Shown here: in pieces, positions 1-8,535 of the stretch
How positions within the stretch are numbered: the first letter of the stretch is position 1
Layout: every line of letters starts with the position of its first letter
NCBI RefSeq assembly: GCF_900141755.1
Contig: NZ_LT670844.1
Coordinates: 6,358,501 to 6,422,500 of the forward strand
DNA from: Bradyrhizobium lablabi
GTDB lineage: Bacteria > Pseudomonadota > Alphaproteobacteria > Rhizobiales > Xanthobacteraceae
DNA: 64,000 nucleotides
Direction of reading: 5' to 3'
Made by a program: the position numbers and the translations under genes
Notes under the pieces: model-generated
What the model was told of the DNA's origin: nothing
Databases searched by the model: none
What the model saw: only the letters and a program-made list of their open reading frames with translations

Positions 1-753
1 CGTGGCCTCATAGCCGGGAACGCCGGCTTCGCTCGCCGTCGGCACATCCGGCAGCACGCCGGAGCGTGTCTTGCCGGTGGTGGCGAGCGCCCGCACCTGG
101 CCGGCGGCGACGTTCGGGGCCATCGTGGTCACCGCGTCGATCATCATCTGCACCTGTCCGCCGATCACGCCGCTTCTCGCCTCGCCGCTGTTGCGGTAGG
201 GAACATGCACGACGTCGATGCCGGCCATGGCTTTGAACAATTCACCGGCCATGTGATAGGGCGTGCCCTGGCCTGACGACGCGTAGTTCAGTTTTCCCGG
301 CTGCGATTTGGCGAGCGCGATGAATTCGGCCAGCGTCTTTGCCGGTACTTGCGGGTGCACGACGATCACGAGATCGGAATAATTGATCGGCGCGATCGGC
401 GCCAGATCGCGCATCAACTCGTATTTGCGCTGCGGCATCAGCGATTCGTTCGCGGTCTGGGTATTCGACATCATCAGCAGCGTGTAGCCGTCGGGCGGCG
501 ATTTGGCGGCCTCGACCGTGCCGATCACGCCGCCGGCCCCGGTCCGGTTCTCGACCACGATCGGCTGGCCGAACTTCTCCTGCAGGATGTTGCCGACAAG
601 CCGCGCCGTCACGTCGGCCGGCCCGCCGGCGCCGAAGGGAACAATGATCCGGATCGGTTTTGTCGGATAATCCTGCGCGAAACATGGTGCAACAAGATTT
701 GGCGCTGCAACAAGAACTGCCGCTAACGCAAACGCAAACCTTGGGGCCGTCAT
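1..753 (-). CDS. Bug-family (TctC-like) periplasmic receptor, C-terminus cut by window edge
   Basis: Reading leftward from an ATG at 753 gives 251 codons with no stop before the window edge, so the C-terminus is missing. It begins with a hydrophobic signal peptide ending near CFAQ, followed by YPTKPIRIIVPFGAGG, the typical start of the Bug/TctC receptors of the tripartite tricarboxylate transporter family. The family motif region around NYASSGQGTPYHMAGELFK and VPYRNSGEA is also present. Such proteins bind carboxylates in the periplasm and usually deliver them to a TctA/TctB membrane pair. No such pair is visible here, as in the many orphan Bug receptors of beta- and alphaproteobacteria. It is divergent from the solute receptor at 905. 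The ligand cannot be told from sequence. Confidence 0.93.
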   Translation of the reverse strand, partial: MTAPRFAFALAAVLVAAPNLVAPCFAQDYPTKPIRIIVPFGAGGPADVTARLVGNILQEKFGQPIVVENRTGAGGVIGTVEAAKSPPDGYTLLMMSNTQTANESLMPQRKYELMRDLAPIAPINYSDLVIVVHPQVPAKTLAEFIALAKSQPGKLNYASSGQGTPYHMAGELFKAMAGIDVVHVPYRNSGEARSGVIGGQVQMMIDAVTTMAPNVAAGQVRALATTGKTRSGVLPDVPTASEAGVPGYEAT

Positions 754-904
754 TTCAATCTCCCGAATTCTTCTTGGCAAATCTTTCCATCAAGTCTAGC
801 TGCAGGGATGATGTGCTGTCGACGAAAGACTCGCTGCGCGCTGCAGGAATAAAAGATAACTTCCGGGGTACCGTTCCCGCCCCAACATGCCGGATATTAA
901 GCCG

Positions 905-1972
905 ATGAAAAACGCCAGGATTTCGCGCCGCGACGTGCTCAAGGGGTCAGGCGCATGGCTTGCGGGAGCGGCGTTGTCGACCCGCGTGATGGCGGATGCA
1001 CCGCCGGCGGAACCGGTGACGCCTGATTTGATCGAGGCCGCGAAGAAGGAAGGACAGGTCATCTATTACACCTCGACCGATTTGCCGGTCGCCGAGAAAC
1101 TGGCGAAAGCGTTCGAGGCGAAATACTCAGGGATAGCCGTGCGTGTCGAGCGCACCGGCGCCGAGCGCGTGTTCCAGCGCATCGGCCAGGAATATTCCAG
1201 CAACATTCACGCCGTCGATGTGGTGAATTCATCTGACGCCGCGCATTTCATCGTCTGGAAGCGCGACGGCATTCTGGCGCCTTATGTTCCCGAGGACGTC
1301 GCAAAATTCTATCCCGCCGAGCACAAGGACGCAGACGGCCAGTTTGCGAGCTGGCGCGTCTGGCTTTCGATCATCGCCTACAACACCAATCTGGTGAAAC
1401 CTGAAGAGGCGCCGAAGAGTTTTGCGGATTTGCTCGATCCCCATTGGAAGGGCAAGATCGTCAAGGCGCACCCGGGCTATAGCGGCACCATCATGACCGC
1501 GACCTATCAGATGCAGCGCGATCTCGGCTGGGGCTGGTTCGAGCAATTGGCAAAACAGAATATCATGCAGGTGCAGTCCTCGGCCGATCCGCCGAAAAAA
1601 CTCGATCTCGGCGAGCGCGCGGTCATGGCCGACGGCAACGAGTACAATATCTTGCAGATGAAGGAGGCGGGACGCCCGGTCGAGCCGGTTTATGCCAGCG
1701 AAGGTTCGCCGCTGATCATCGGGCCGAACGGCATCTTCAAGTCCTCGCCCAATCCGAACGCCGCAAAACTGTTCCAGTCGTTCTGCTTCAGCCGCGACGC
1801 GCAACAGCTCATCATCGATGTCGGCGGCCTGCGCTCGGTGCATCCGCAGACGCAGGAGAAGCCGGGGCGCAAGCCGTTCAGGGACATCAAGACCATGAAG
1901 GATGACGCGGCCGCGGTGGAAAAAGAAGGCGACACGATCAAGGCGCGCTACACAAAAATCTTCCACGTTTGA
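905..1972 (+). CDS. Tat-exported ABC-type solute-binding protein (Fe3+/AfuA-like fold)
   Basis: About 355 residues. The N-terminus carries a twin-arginine signal (SRRDVLKGSG followed by a small hydrophobic stretch ending ALSTRVMA), so export is probably folded and Tat-dependent. The mature part has the features of the extracellular solute-binding proteins related to iron and thiamine receptors, including IIAYNTNLV in the hinge region. I chose the ATG at 905 because it places the twin arginines close to the start; an in-frame ATG at 887 is possible, and neither has a strong ribosome site. No permease or ATPase gene is adjacent. The next gene, MmgE/PrpD-like, follows after 13 bases, so the pair is probably one transcript. 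An organic substrate rather than iron is likely from context, but that is inference. Confidence 0.88.
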   Translation: MKNARISRRDVLKGSGAWLAGAALSTRVMADAPPAEPVTPDLIEAAKKEGQVIYYTSTDLPVAEKLAKAFEAKYSGIAVRVERTGAERVFQRIGQEYSSNIHAVDVVNSSDAAHFIVWKRDGILAPYVPEDVAKFYPAEHKDADGQFASWRVWLSIIAYNTNLVKPEEAPKSFADLLDPHWKGKIVKAHPGYSGTIMTATYQMQRDLGWGWFEQLAKQNIMQVQSSADPPKKLDLGERAVMADGNEYNILQMKEAGRPVEPVYASEGSPLIIGPNGIFKSSPNPNAAKLFQSFCFSRDAQQLIIDVGGLRSVHPQTQEKPGRKPFRDIKTMKDDAAAVEKEGDTIKARYTKIFHV

Positions 1973-1985
1973 CGCGCCGGCGGCG

Positions 1986-3362
1986 ATGATGACATTCCAA
2001 CTGCCAAAGACCTCCGTCGCCGAAACGCTGGCGCAAAAGATCGTTGCATTGAAGGCTGGCGACCTTCCGATGTCGACCACGCGCAAATGCGAGGATTTGC
2101 TGATCGACGTCGTCGGCTTGTGCGTCACCGCGCGCAACGAAGACTACGTCACAAGCGCGCTCTTAGGCTCCGACGATGACGGCCCCTGCACGGTGATCGG
2201 CCACAAGCGGACGCTGACCGCGTCGGGAGCTGCTTTTGTCAACGGCACCGCCGCGCATGGCGAGGATTTTGACGACACGTTTGAGGGCGGCCCGGTGCAT
2301 GCCGGCGCGGTAATCGTGCCCGCGGTGCTCGCGGCCTGCGAGCGGCACAATCCCGACGGCCAGATGGCGCTGATCGGCATCGCGGTCGGCACCGAAGTTC
2401 TCTGCCGGCTGAGCCTCGTGGTGCCGAAGGCCGTCCACAAGGCCGGTTTTCACCCGACCGCGATTTTTGGCGCGATGGGGGCTGCCGCCGGCGTCGGCAC
2501 AGCCCTCGGCCTTGACGCCAGACAGATCGTAGATGCGCTCGGCATCGCCGGCAGCATGGCTGGCGGCATCATCGAATATCTCGCCGAGGGCGCTTGGACC
2601 AAACGGCTGCATGCCGGCTGGGCGGCGCAATCGGGCATTCGGGCGGCGCTCCTGGCGCGGCAGGGATTTGTCGGCCCGCGCACGGTGTTCGAGGGCGTGC
2701 ATGGGCTGTTTCATGGTTTTGCCCATACCACCGACGGCGATTACGAGGCGCTGACCGGCGATTTCGGCATGCGCTGGGTGACGGACACGCTGGCGTTCAA
2801 GCCTTATCCCTGTGGAACGATGGCGCAGCCTTACATCGATTGCGCCAGGCGGCTGGCAGCGCGCGGCGTCAGGCTTGAGGACATCACAGAAATCGTCTGC
2901 GAGGTGGCGGAGGGGACGGTGCATCGGCTCTGGGAGCCCTTGGCCTCCAAGCAGCGCCCGCGCAACGGCTATGCCGCCAAATTCGCAACCCCCTATCTGC
3001 TGGCGGCCGGGTTCGTGCATGGCGGCGTCGGGCTCGGGGCGTTTACGGAAAAGGCGATCGGGGACGCCGACGTGCTCGCGCTGGCGGCAAAAGTGAAATT
3101 TGTGATCGACCCGCAAAATCCGTACCCCGCCAGCTATACCGGCCATCTCAGGGCAACCCTGAAGGACGGCAGCGTGGTCGAGGAACGGCAGCCTCATTTG
3201 CGCGGCGGCGCGCAGGAGCCGCTGACCCGGCAGGATGTCATGCAAAAATTCGCACTCAACGCGCTACATGGTGGCTGGACCACGGCGCAGAGTGATGCGA
3301 CGTTAGGGTTATTGGCGGCGCTTTATAATGGCCGCATCGATTTGAGCACGTTACGAAATTAA
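1986..3362 (+). CDS. MmgE/PrpD family protein (2-methylcitrate dehydratase-like)
   Basis: About 458 residues. Family features include the N-terminal helical domain, the GTAAHGEDFDDTFEGGPVHAGA active-region segment, HPTAIFGAMGAAAG, and the C-terminal FKPYPCG element. Family members dehydrate 2-methylcitrate or related hydroxy-tricarboxylates, or act as decarboxylases such as cis-aconitate decarboxylase. No prpB or prpC lies nearby, so a role in propionate use is not supported. The start at ATG 1986 (or the adjacent ATG at 1989) is preferred over a more upstream ATG at 1902, which would overlap the preceding gene by 71 bases and add an unrelated arginine-rich tail. It is likely cotranscribed with the solute receptor upstream, suggesting a catabolic substrate brought in by that receptor. 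Confidence 0.88.
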   Translation: MMTFQLPKTSVAETLAQKIVALKAGDLPMSTTRKCEDLLIDVVGLCVTARNEDYVTSALLGSDDDGPCTVIGHKRTLTASGAAFVNGTAAHGEDFDDTFEGGPVHAGAVIVPAVLAACERHNPDGQMALIGIAVGTEVLCRLSLVVPKAVHKAGFHPTAIFGAMGAAAGVGTALGLDARQIVDALGIAGSMAGGIIEYLAEGAWTKRLHAGWAAQSGIRAALLARQGFVGPRTVFEGVHGLFHGFAHTTDGDYEALTGDFGMRWVTDTLAFKPYPCGTMAQPYIDCARRLAARGVRLEDITEIVCEVAEGTVHRLWEPLASKQRPRNGYAAKFATPYLLAAGFVHGGVGLGAFTEKAIGDADVLALAAKVKFVIDPQNPYPASYTGHLRATLKDGSVVEERQPHLRGGAQEPLTRQDVMQKFALNALHGGWTTAQSDATLGLLAALYNGRIDLSTLRN

Positions 3363-3367
3363 TTGTC

Positions 3368-3475
3368 GTCATGGCCGGGCTAACGCGCGAAGCGCGTCTT
3401 CGCGCAGATGTCCCGGCCCTCCCACGCCTTTGTTTAGCGAAGGAAGACGTGGCCGGGCATGACGTGGAGGGGCAA
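3368..3475. repeat. palindromic intergenic repeat (GTCATGGCCGGG...CCGGGCATGAC type)
   Basis: The gap before the SDR gene is filled by an imperfect inverted repeat: GTCATGGCCGGGC at the left, GGCCGGGCATGACG at the right, an internal hairpin GCGCGAAGCGCG, and a central GCGAAGGAAG segment. The element at 60367-60453 has the same outer arms and the same GCGAAGGAAG centre, so the two are members of one family. It ends three bases before the SDR start codon and leaves no ordinary promoter space. Confidence 0.75.
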
Positions 3476-3477
3476 AC

Positions 3478-4227
3478 ATGGACGAACTCACCGGCAAAGT
3501 CGCCATCGTCACCGGCGCCGGACGCAACATCGGCCGCGCCATCGCGCTGGCGCTGGCGGAAGGCGGCGCGTCCATCGTGGTCAATGCGCGAACCAACCGC
3601 GCCGAGGCGGAGGCCGCCGCGCGCGAAATTGAGACCCTGGGCGTCAAGACGCTGGTCCACATCGGCGACGTTGCCGATCCCAAGGCGGTCCAGGCGATGG
3701 CGGAAGCGGCAGTGACGCAATTCGGCCGCCTCGATATCCTCGTCAACAACGCGGCGCTGCGGCGGGAAAAACCGTTCGCCGAGATGGACTATGCCGAGTG
3801 GCGTGAAATCCTCGATGTCACCCTCGATGGCGCGTTTCATTGCACAAAAGCCTGTCTGCCGGCGCTGCGGACGAGCGGGGCGGGCACCATCGTCAACATC
3901 GGGGGCTTAAGCGCGCATACTGGCGCTGCGAATCGCGCCCATGTGGTGACGGCAAAAGCCGGGATCATCGGACTTACCCGCGCGCTGGCGCACGATTTGG
4001 CCTCCGACGGCATCACCGTGAACTGCGTCGTTCCCGGGCTGATCGGCACGCCGCGCCCGAAGGGCAAGCCCGAACCTGCGCATCATCTGACCCACCAGAC
4101 CATCACCGGCGAACGCGGCAAGCCCGAAGATGTCGCGGCCGCGGTGCGATTCCTCTGCAGCCCGGGCGCGCGCTACATTACCGGGCAGGCCATCCACGCC
4201 AATGGCGGGGCCTATCTCGGCGCCTGA
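3478..4227 (+). CDS. SDR-family protein with non-canonical active site
   Basis: 249 residues with a Rossmann fold of the classical short-chain dehydrogenase/reductase type: TGAGRNIG at 12-19 binds the cofactor and VNNAA follows at about residue 90. The active site is unusual. Lys160 is kept in TAKAG, but the residue four positions earlier, normally the catalytic Tyr, is Val156 (His155 beside it), and the usual Ser position is Gly143 within NIGGLSAHTG; Ser145 is two residues away. The C-terminal half is otherwise normal, including the GQAIHANGGAYLG ending. It therefore may bind NAD(P) but use a different chemistry, or bind without reducing. It lies between MmgE/PrpD and a molybdopterin oxidoreductase, suggesting a shared pathway. 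Confidence 0.9.
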   Translation: MDELTGKVAIVTGAGRNIGRAIALALAEGGASIVVNARTNRAEAEAAAREIETLGVKTLVHIGDVADPKAVQAMAEAAVTQFGRLDILVNNAALRREKPFAEMDYAEWREILDVTLDGAFHCTKACLPALRTSGAGTIVNIGGLSAHTGAANRAHVVTAKAGIIGLTRALAHDLASDGITVNCVVPGLIGTPRPKGKPEPAHHLTHQTITGERGKPEDVAAAVRFLCSPGARYITGQAIHANGGAYLGA

Positions 4228-4311
4228 TGCATGGCTTGCTCGCCGATTCAGCGGAGCATTGCCGGATAAATGCGCTCGGCGGGCCCGGATTTTGATGTTA
4301 ACCATAGGCGC

Positions 4312-6405
4312 ATGAACAAACCGGCAAAAATCGAGATCCGGCATTCCACCTGTCCGCACGATTGCCCGTCGGCCTGCGCGCTCGATGTCGAGGTGATCGA
4401 CGGTTCATCGATCGGCCGGGTGCGCGGCTCCAAATTGCAGACCTATACGGCGGGGGTGGTCTGCGCCAAGGTCGCGCGTTATGCCGAGCGTATCCATCAC
4501 GCCGAGCGGCTGATGTATCCGCTGCGCCGCACGGGCGCGAAGGGCTCCGGGCAGTTCGCGCGGATTTCCTGGGACGAGGCGCTGGACGAGATCGCGGATC
4601 GGTTCAACAAGGCCGAGCGCGAGTTCGGCGCGCAATCGGTCTGGCCCTATTACTATGCCGGCACCATGGGGCTCGTAATGCGCGACGGCATCAACCGCCT
4701 CGCGCATGTGAAGAAATATTCCCGCTTCTATTCGACGATCTGCGCCAACATCGCCCGCGTCGGATATGCTATCGGCACCGGCAAGATCGCCGGCGTCGAT
4801 CCGCGCGAGATGGGCGTCTCCGACCTGATCGTGATCTGGGGCACCAACCCCGTGAACACCCAGGTCAATGTGATGACGCATGCGATGCGCGCGCGCAAAG
4901 AGCGCGGCGCCAAGATCGCGGCGATCGATATCTACAACAACGACACCGTGAAGCAGGCCGACGTCAAGATCATCCTGCGGCCCGGCACCGACGGTGCGTT
5001 TGCCTGCGGCGTCATGCACGTCTTGTTCCGCGAAGGTTTTGCGGATCGCGACTATATGGAGCGCTACACCGATTGCCCCGGAGAACTCGAGGCGCATCTT
5101 GCGACCCGCACGCCGGAATGGGCGTCTTCCATCTGCGGCGTGCCGGTCGAAGAGATTGAGGCGTTTGCGCGTCTGGTCGGCCAGACAAAACGCTCGTTCT
5201 TCCGCCTCGGCTATGGTTTTACCCGGAGCCGCAACGGTGCCGCACAGATGCACGCGGCGCTGTGCATTCCGGCGGTGACCGGCGCCTGGCAATATGAGGG
5301 CGGCGGCGCGTTCTTCAACAATTACGCGATCTGGAAGTTCAACGAATCGATCATCGAAGGCCATGACGCGATCGATCACTCGACGCGGCTGCTCGATCAG
5401 TCCAAGATCGGACGCATCCTGACCGGCGACGCGGAAGCGCTGCAGGGCGGACCGCCGGTCAAGGCGATGCTGATCCAGAACACCAATCCGATGACAGTGG
5501 CGCCGGAGCAGACCTTGGTGCGCCAGGGCTTTGCCCGCGAAGATCTGTTCATGGCGGTGCACGAGCAGTTCATGACCGAGACCGCCGCGATGGCGGACAT
5601 CGTCCTGCCCGCGACGATGTTCTTGGAGCATGACGATCTCTATTACGGCGGCGGTCATCAGCATATTTCGGTCGGCGCCAAATTGATCGAGCCGCCCGGC
5701 GAATGCCGCTCCAACCACGAAGTGCTGCAAGGCCTCGGCCGCCGCCTCAATGCCGTGCATCCCGGTTTCGACATGTCGCCGCGCGAATTGATCGACGCCA
5801 CGCTGAAAAAGAGCGGCCATGGCGACATCGAGACGCTGGAAGCCGACCTCTGGCGCGACCTGCAGCCGGATTTCCGCACCGCGCATTATCTCGACGGCTT
5901 TGGGCATGCCGACAAGAAATTCCATTTCAAGGCGGACTGGGCGCATCCGCCGTTCGGCAAGCGGATGGGCGAATTCGAGAAGATGCCGTCGCTGCCGGAT
6001 CACTGGACCATCATCGAGGAAGCCGATGATGCCCATCCGTTCCGGCTCGCGACCAGCCCCTCGCGCTCTTTCCTCAACACCTCGTTCAACGAAACGCCGT
6101 CGTCCCAGGCGCGCGAAGGCCCGGCCTCCGTCATGATCCATCCGCTCGATGCGGCGGCGCTCGGAATTGCCGAGGGCGAGGCCGTCACCTTGGGCAACAC
6201 GCGGGGCGAGACCACGCTGATCGCCCGATTGTTCGACGGCGTGCGCCGCCGCGTGCTGATCGCCGAATCGGTCCACCCGAACCGCGACCATATCGGCGGC
6301 CGCGGCATCAACACGCTGACTGGCGCGGAAGCCGTGGCGCCGATCGGCGGCGCCGCCTTCCATGACAACAAGGTCTGGATCAAGAAGGCCGCCCCATCAG
6401 CCTAA
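4312..6405 (+). CDS. molybdopterin (bis-MGD) oxidoreductase with N-terminal 4Fe-4S
   Basis: About 697 residues of the DMSO-reductase/formate-dehydrogenase superfamily. Cys14, Cys18, Cys22 and Cys51 (CPHDCPSAC and GVVCAK) form the [4Fe-4S] site. The Mo-ligand region reads STICANIARVG, with Cys144 as the likely protein ligand to molybdenum. IVIWGTNPVNTQ and LIQNTNPMTVAPEQ are cofactor-binding segments, and the C-terminal domain contains HPLDAAALGIAEGEAV and HPNRDHIGG. There is no Tat signal, so the protein should be cytoplasmic. No small subunit or membrane anchor gene is adjacent. I used the ATG at 4312, which starts MNKPAKIEIRHS; an ORF from 4270 adds unrelated residues. The substrate is unknown; acetylene-hydratase, formate and thiosulfate-reductase relatives all share this layout. 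Confidence 0.9.
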   Translation: MNKPAKIEIRHSTCPHDCPSACALDVEVIDGSSIGRVRGSKLQTYTAGVVCAKVARYAERIHHAERLMYPLRRTGAKGSGQFARISWDEALDEIADRFNKAEREFGAQSVWPYYYAGTMGLVMRDGINRLAHVKKYSRFYSTICANIARVGYAIGTGKIAGVDPREMGVSDLIVIWGTNPVNTQVNVMTHAMRARKERGAKIAAIDIYNNDTVKQADVKIILRPGTDGAFACGVMHVLFREGFADRDYMERYTDCPGELEAHLATRTPEWASSICGVPVEEIEAFARLVGQTKRSFFRLGYGFTRSRNGAAQMHAALCIPAVTGAWQYEGGGAFFNNYAIWKFNESIIEGHDAIDHSTRLLDQSKIGRILTGDAEALQGGPPVKAMLIQNTNPMTVAPEQTLVRQGFAREDLFMAVHEQFMTETAAMADIVLPATMFLEHDDLYYGGGHQHISVGAKLIEPPGECRSNHEVLQGLGRRLNAVHPGFDMSPRELIDATLKKSGHGDIETLEADLWRDLQPDFRTAHYLDGFGHADKKFHFKADWAHPPFGKRMGEFEKMPSLPDHWTIIEEADDAHPFRLATSPSRSFLNTSFNETPSSQAREGPASVMIHPLDAAALGIAEGEAVTLGNTRGETTLIARLFDGVRRRVLIAESVHPNRDHIGGRGINTLTGAEAVAPIGGAAFHDNKVWIKKAAPSA

Positions 6406-6477
6406 ATCTCGCTTGCTCTCGTCAGCGATCCCATCGCAAATACTTAGCCGGGAGCATAACGAACAGGCGAGCAGGCC

Positions 6478-7257
6478 ATGACTGACAACAGCGTGATTCT
6501 CGAAAAGCGTGGGCAGGCGTTCTGGATCACCATCAACCGGCCGGACAAGCGCAACGCGCTGAACGCCGAGGTGATCGCCGGCCTCGCCAAAGGCTATCGC
6601 GATGCCCATGACGACAAGGATGTCCGTGTCATCGTCGTGACCGGTGCGGGCGACAAGGCGTTTTGCGCCGGCGCCGATCTGCAGAACAGCGGCGCCGCCT
6701 TCGCGATGGATTTTTCCAAACCCAATGCCGATTACGCGGACCTGCTGCGGCTGTCGCAGAACGCCACAAAACCTTCGATCGCGCGGGTCGGCGGCGTCTG
6801 CATGGCCGGCGGCATGGGGCTGTTGTGCATGACCGACATGGCGATCGCGGCCGATCACGTCATCTTTGGGCTGCCCGAAGTGAAGGTTGGTGTGTTTCCG
6901 ATGCAGGTGATGAGCCTGTTGCAGTCGATCGCGCCGCCGCGATTGGTCAACGAATGGGCGCTGACCGGTGAGCCTTTTGATGCGCTGAAAGCACAGGCCG
7001 CGGGCCTCCTCAACTATGTGGTGCCGGCCGCCGAGCTCGACGCCAAGGTCGACTGGCTGATCGGACGCATCGTGGATAAATCTCCGACCGCGATCCGGCG
7101 CGGCAAATACGCCATGCGTGCGATTGCCTCGATGTCGTTCGATGAAAGCATCGCCTACACCGAAAGCCAGATCGCAATTCTGGCGATGACCGAAGACGCC
7201 AAGGAGGGCCTCAAAGCCTTCGGCGAAAAGCGCAAGCCTTCTTGGACGGGGAAGTGA
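6478..7257 (+). CDS. enoyl-CoA hydratase/isomerase (crotonase) family protein
   Basis: 259 residues with the crotonase fold. The oxyanion-hole segments are KAFCAGADL and GGVCMAGGMG. Of the two glutamates used by rat mitochondrial enoyl-CoA hydratase, the first position is Gly (in AGGMGLLCMTD), while the second is kept in FGLPEVKVG. That pattern occurs in many crotonase subfamilies, so hydration is possible but not assured. The gene sits 72 bases after the molybdopterin oxidoreductase with a purine-rich stretch before the ATG, and it is the last gene of the rightward catabolic group. The following hairpin at 7271 may end the transcript. Confidence 0.9.
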   Translation: MTDNSVILEKRGQAFWITINRPDKRNALNAEVIAGLAKGYRDAHDDKDVRVIVVTGAGDKAFCAGADLQNSGAAFAMDFSKPNADYADLLRLSQNATKPSIARVGGVCMAGGMGLLCMTDMAIAADHVIFGLPEVKVGVFPMQVMSLLQSIAPPRLVNEWALTGEPFDALKAQAAGLLNYVVPAAELDAKVDWLIGRIVDKSPTAIRRGKYAMRAIASMSFDESIAYTESQIAILAMTEDAKEGLKAFGEKRKPSWTGK

Positions 7258-7270
7258 GCTCGCAACTTCG

Positions 7271-7303
7271 GGTGGGCAAAGGCGCGTTTGCGCCGTGCCC
7301 ACC
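7271..7303. terminator. GC-rich hairpin after crotonase gene, possible terminator or REP
   Basis: GGTGGGCA at 7271 pairs with TGCCCACC ending at 7303, and inside it GGCGC pairs with GCGCC. It begins 13 bases after the stop codon at 7257. There is no run of T after it, so it may be a repeat element rather than an intrinsic terminator. Confidence 0.4.
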
Positions 7304-8072
7304 GTCCGGCACTCCACGCGTGACGGGCTTTCGGAAATACAGATTCGATTGTCAAACAGCGAGAGGATGTACGTCCGCATTCTCGCGGCGCGATGCGCCC
7401 GAGTTTTGCGTCGATTTCCACCCTCTCAAGGAACAAGAGGGCGCAGGGAAAGCCGGGTGCGCGCTGCACCCGCGGTCTCGTGTGCAAAAATGCACAAAAA
7501 AACGCACACGAGCATACAGGTTCAGCGGAGGCAATCCGGCTTTCCCTGCGCGGTGGTTTACCAGCTTATTCCGTGCTCTCCCCGGTGACCGGGCTTTCTT
7601 GCCACCGTCATCCCCGAGAAGCTTGCTTCTCAAGAACTTGACGCCAGCATCGGGGCGCCAGGACCACACGGCTTCGCCGTCCGCGACAACAGCGTTCGTC
7701 ATTTGCTGCCTTCGCGTCCACCGCATCCCACCGCGCGTTCGTGACGATCGCGATCCGCCCCTCTCATCGGGTGAGACGGGGCAGAGTCATAGAGATGATT
7801 TGCCCGACGGGTTAAGCGGAAATTTGCCCGTCGGGTTGTTTTGTCGCACGCGGCGCGTCAAGACTTCGCCTGCGCGCGAGGCGAAGCGGTTCACGCTTCG
7901 CAATATCAGCCTGAAGGAATCACGGGGGAGGCGAGGAGCTTGGACGACGAGCGGGCTGCGGCGTGCGCTCGACCCACTGGATCGTATAGCAAGTAGCCCG
8001 CATGAGCGCAGCGATATGCGGGTATGGGTCCCTGCTTTCGCAGGGACGACGTTGCTGATGTGTTTGCTCCGG
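7304..8072. repeat. gene-free repeat mosaic (multicopy Bradyrhizobium-type intergenic DNA)
   Basis: This stretch holds no credible gene. Open frames cross it, including a long rightward one through 7242-8429, but their products are low-complexity and Arg/Ser/Pro-rich and run into the antisense of the GlcG gene. From memory, the segment from about 7385 to 7860 resembles a DNA block repeated many times in Bradyrhizobium and relatives, where it is often wrongly annotated as small hypothetical genes. It contains the inverted pair CCCGACGGG and CCCGTCGGG around 7805-7840. A second, separate unit lies at 7985-8055: TAGCCCGCATGAGCGCAGCG followed by TCCCTGC-TTTC-GCAGGGA. Confidence 0.6.
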
Positions 8073-8501
8073 CTACCCCGGATTCGCCTTCAACCCGGCG
8101 GCCTCGATGCCGGCGATCGCGCAGATCTCGTCATTGTCCGAGGTGTCGCCGCTGACGCCGACGGCGCCGAGCAGGCTACCGCCGTTCATGATCAGCACGC
8201 CGCCGGGCACCGGCACCAGGCGGCCTTGCGCCAGCGTGTTCACCGCGTCGATGAAATAAGCCTGCTCCTGCGCGCGCTGAAACAGCGCCCGCGAGCCCAT
8301 CCCCATGGCGAGCGCGCCATAGGCCTTGCCATGGGCGATCTCGCTGCGCAGCAGGCTGGTGCCGTCCTGAGCCGCCGAGATTTTGACGCAGCCGCGCGCG
8401 TCGAGCACGGTGACGACCAGGGGCTTTAGCTTTTTCTCGACGCCCTTCGCGAGCGCCACATCGAGAATCTTGCGGGCGATATCGAGGGTCAGCTCAGTCA
8501 T
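8073..8501 (-). CDS. GlcG/HbpS-type heme-degrading-domain protein
   Basis: 142 residues spanning the whole small GlcG/HbpS domain, with the signature segments LVVTVLDARG, AHGKAYGALAMGMGSRAL, LVPVPGGVLI and GAVGVSGDTSDNDE. The family was named from the glc operon of E. coli, where glcG accompanies the glycolate oxidase subunits; its biochemical role is unsettled, and some members bind heme. Here it lies 34 bases after an FAD/Fe-S oxidoreductase that resembles GlcD joined to GlcF, on the same strand, which repeats the glc association. Probably the last gene of that operon. Confidence 0.9.
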   Translation of the reverse strand: MTELTLDIARKILDVALAKGVEKKLKPLVVTVLDARGCVKISAAQDGTSLLRSEIAHGKAYGALAMGMGSRALFQRAQEQAYFIDAVNTLAQGRLVPVPGGVLIMNGGSLLGAVGVSGDTSDNDEICAIAGIEAAGLKANPG

Positions 8502-8535
8502 GGCTTAAGTTCCTTTGCGTGAGAGGAGGCAGGGA

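Noticed and set aside
4405..6363. Long 652-codon leftward open frame opposite the molybdopterin oxidoreductase gene
   Set aside because: It is a shadow of a GC-rich gene: its product is rich in Arg, Ala, Gly and His without any family motif, while the plus-strand frame has clear Fe-S and cofactor motifs.
7242..8429. 395-codon rightward open frame through the repeat mosaic
   Set aside because: Crosses repeats and then runs antisense to the GlcG gene. No domain, no ribosome site, and a low-complexity product.
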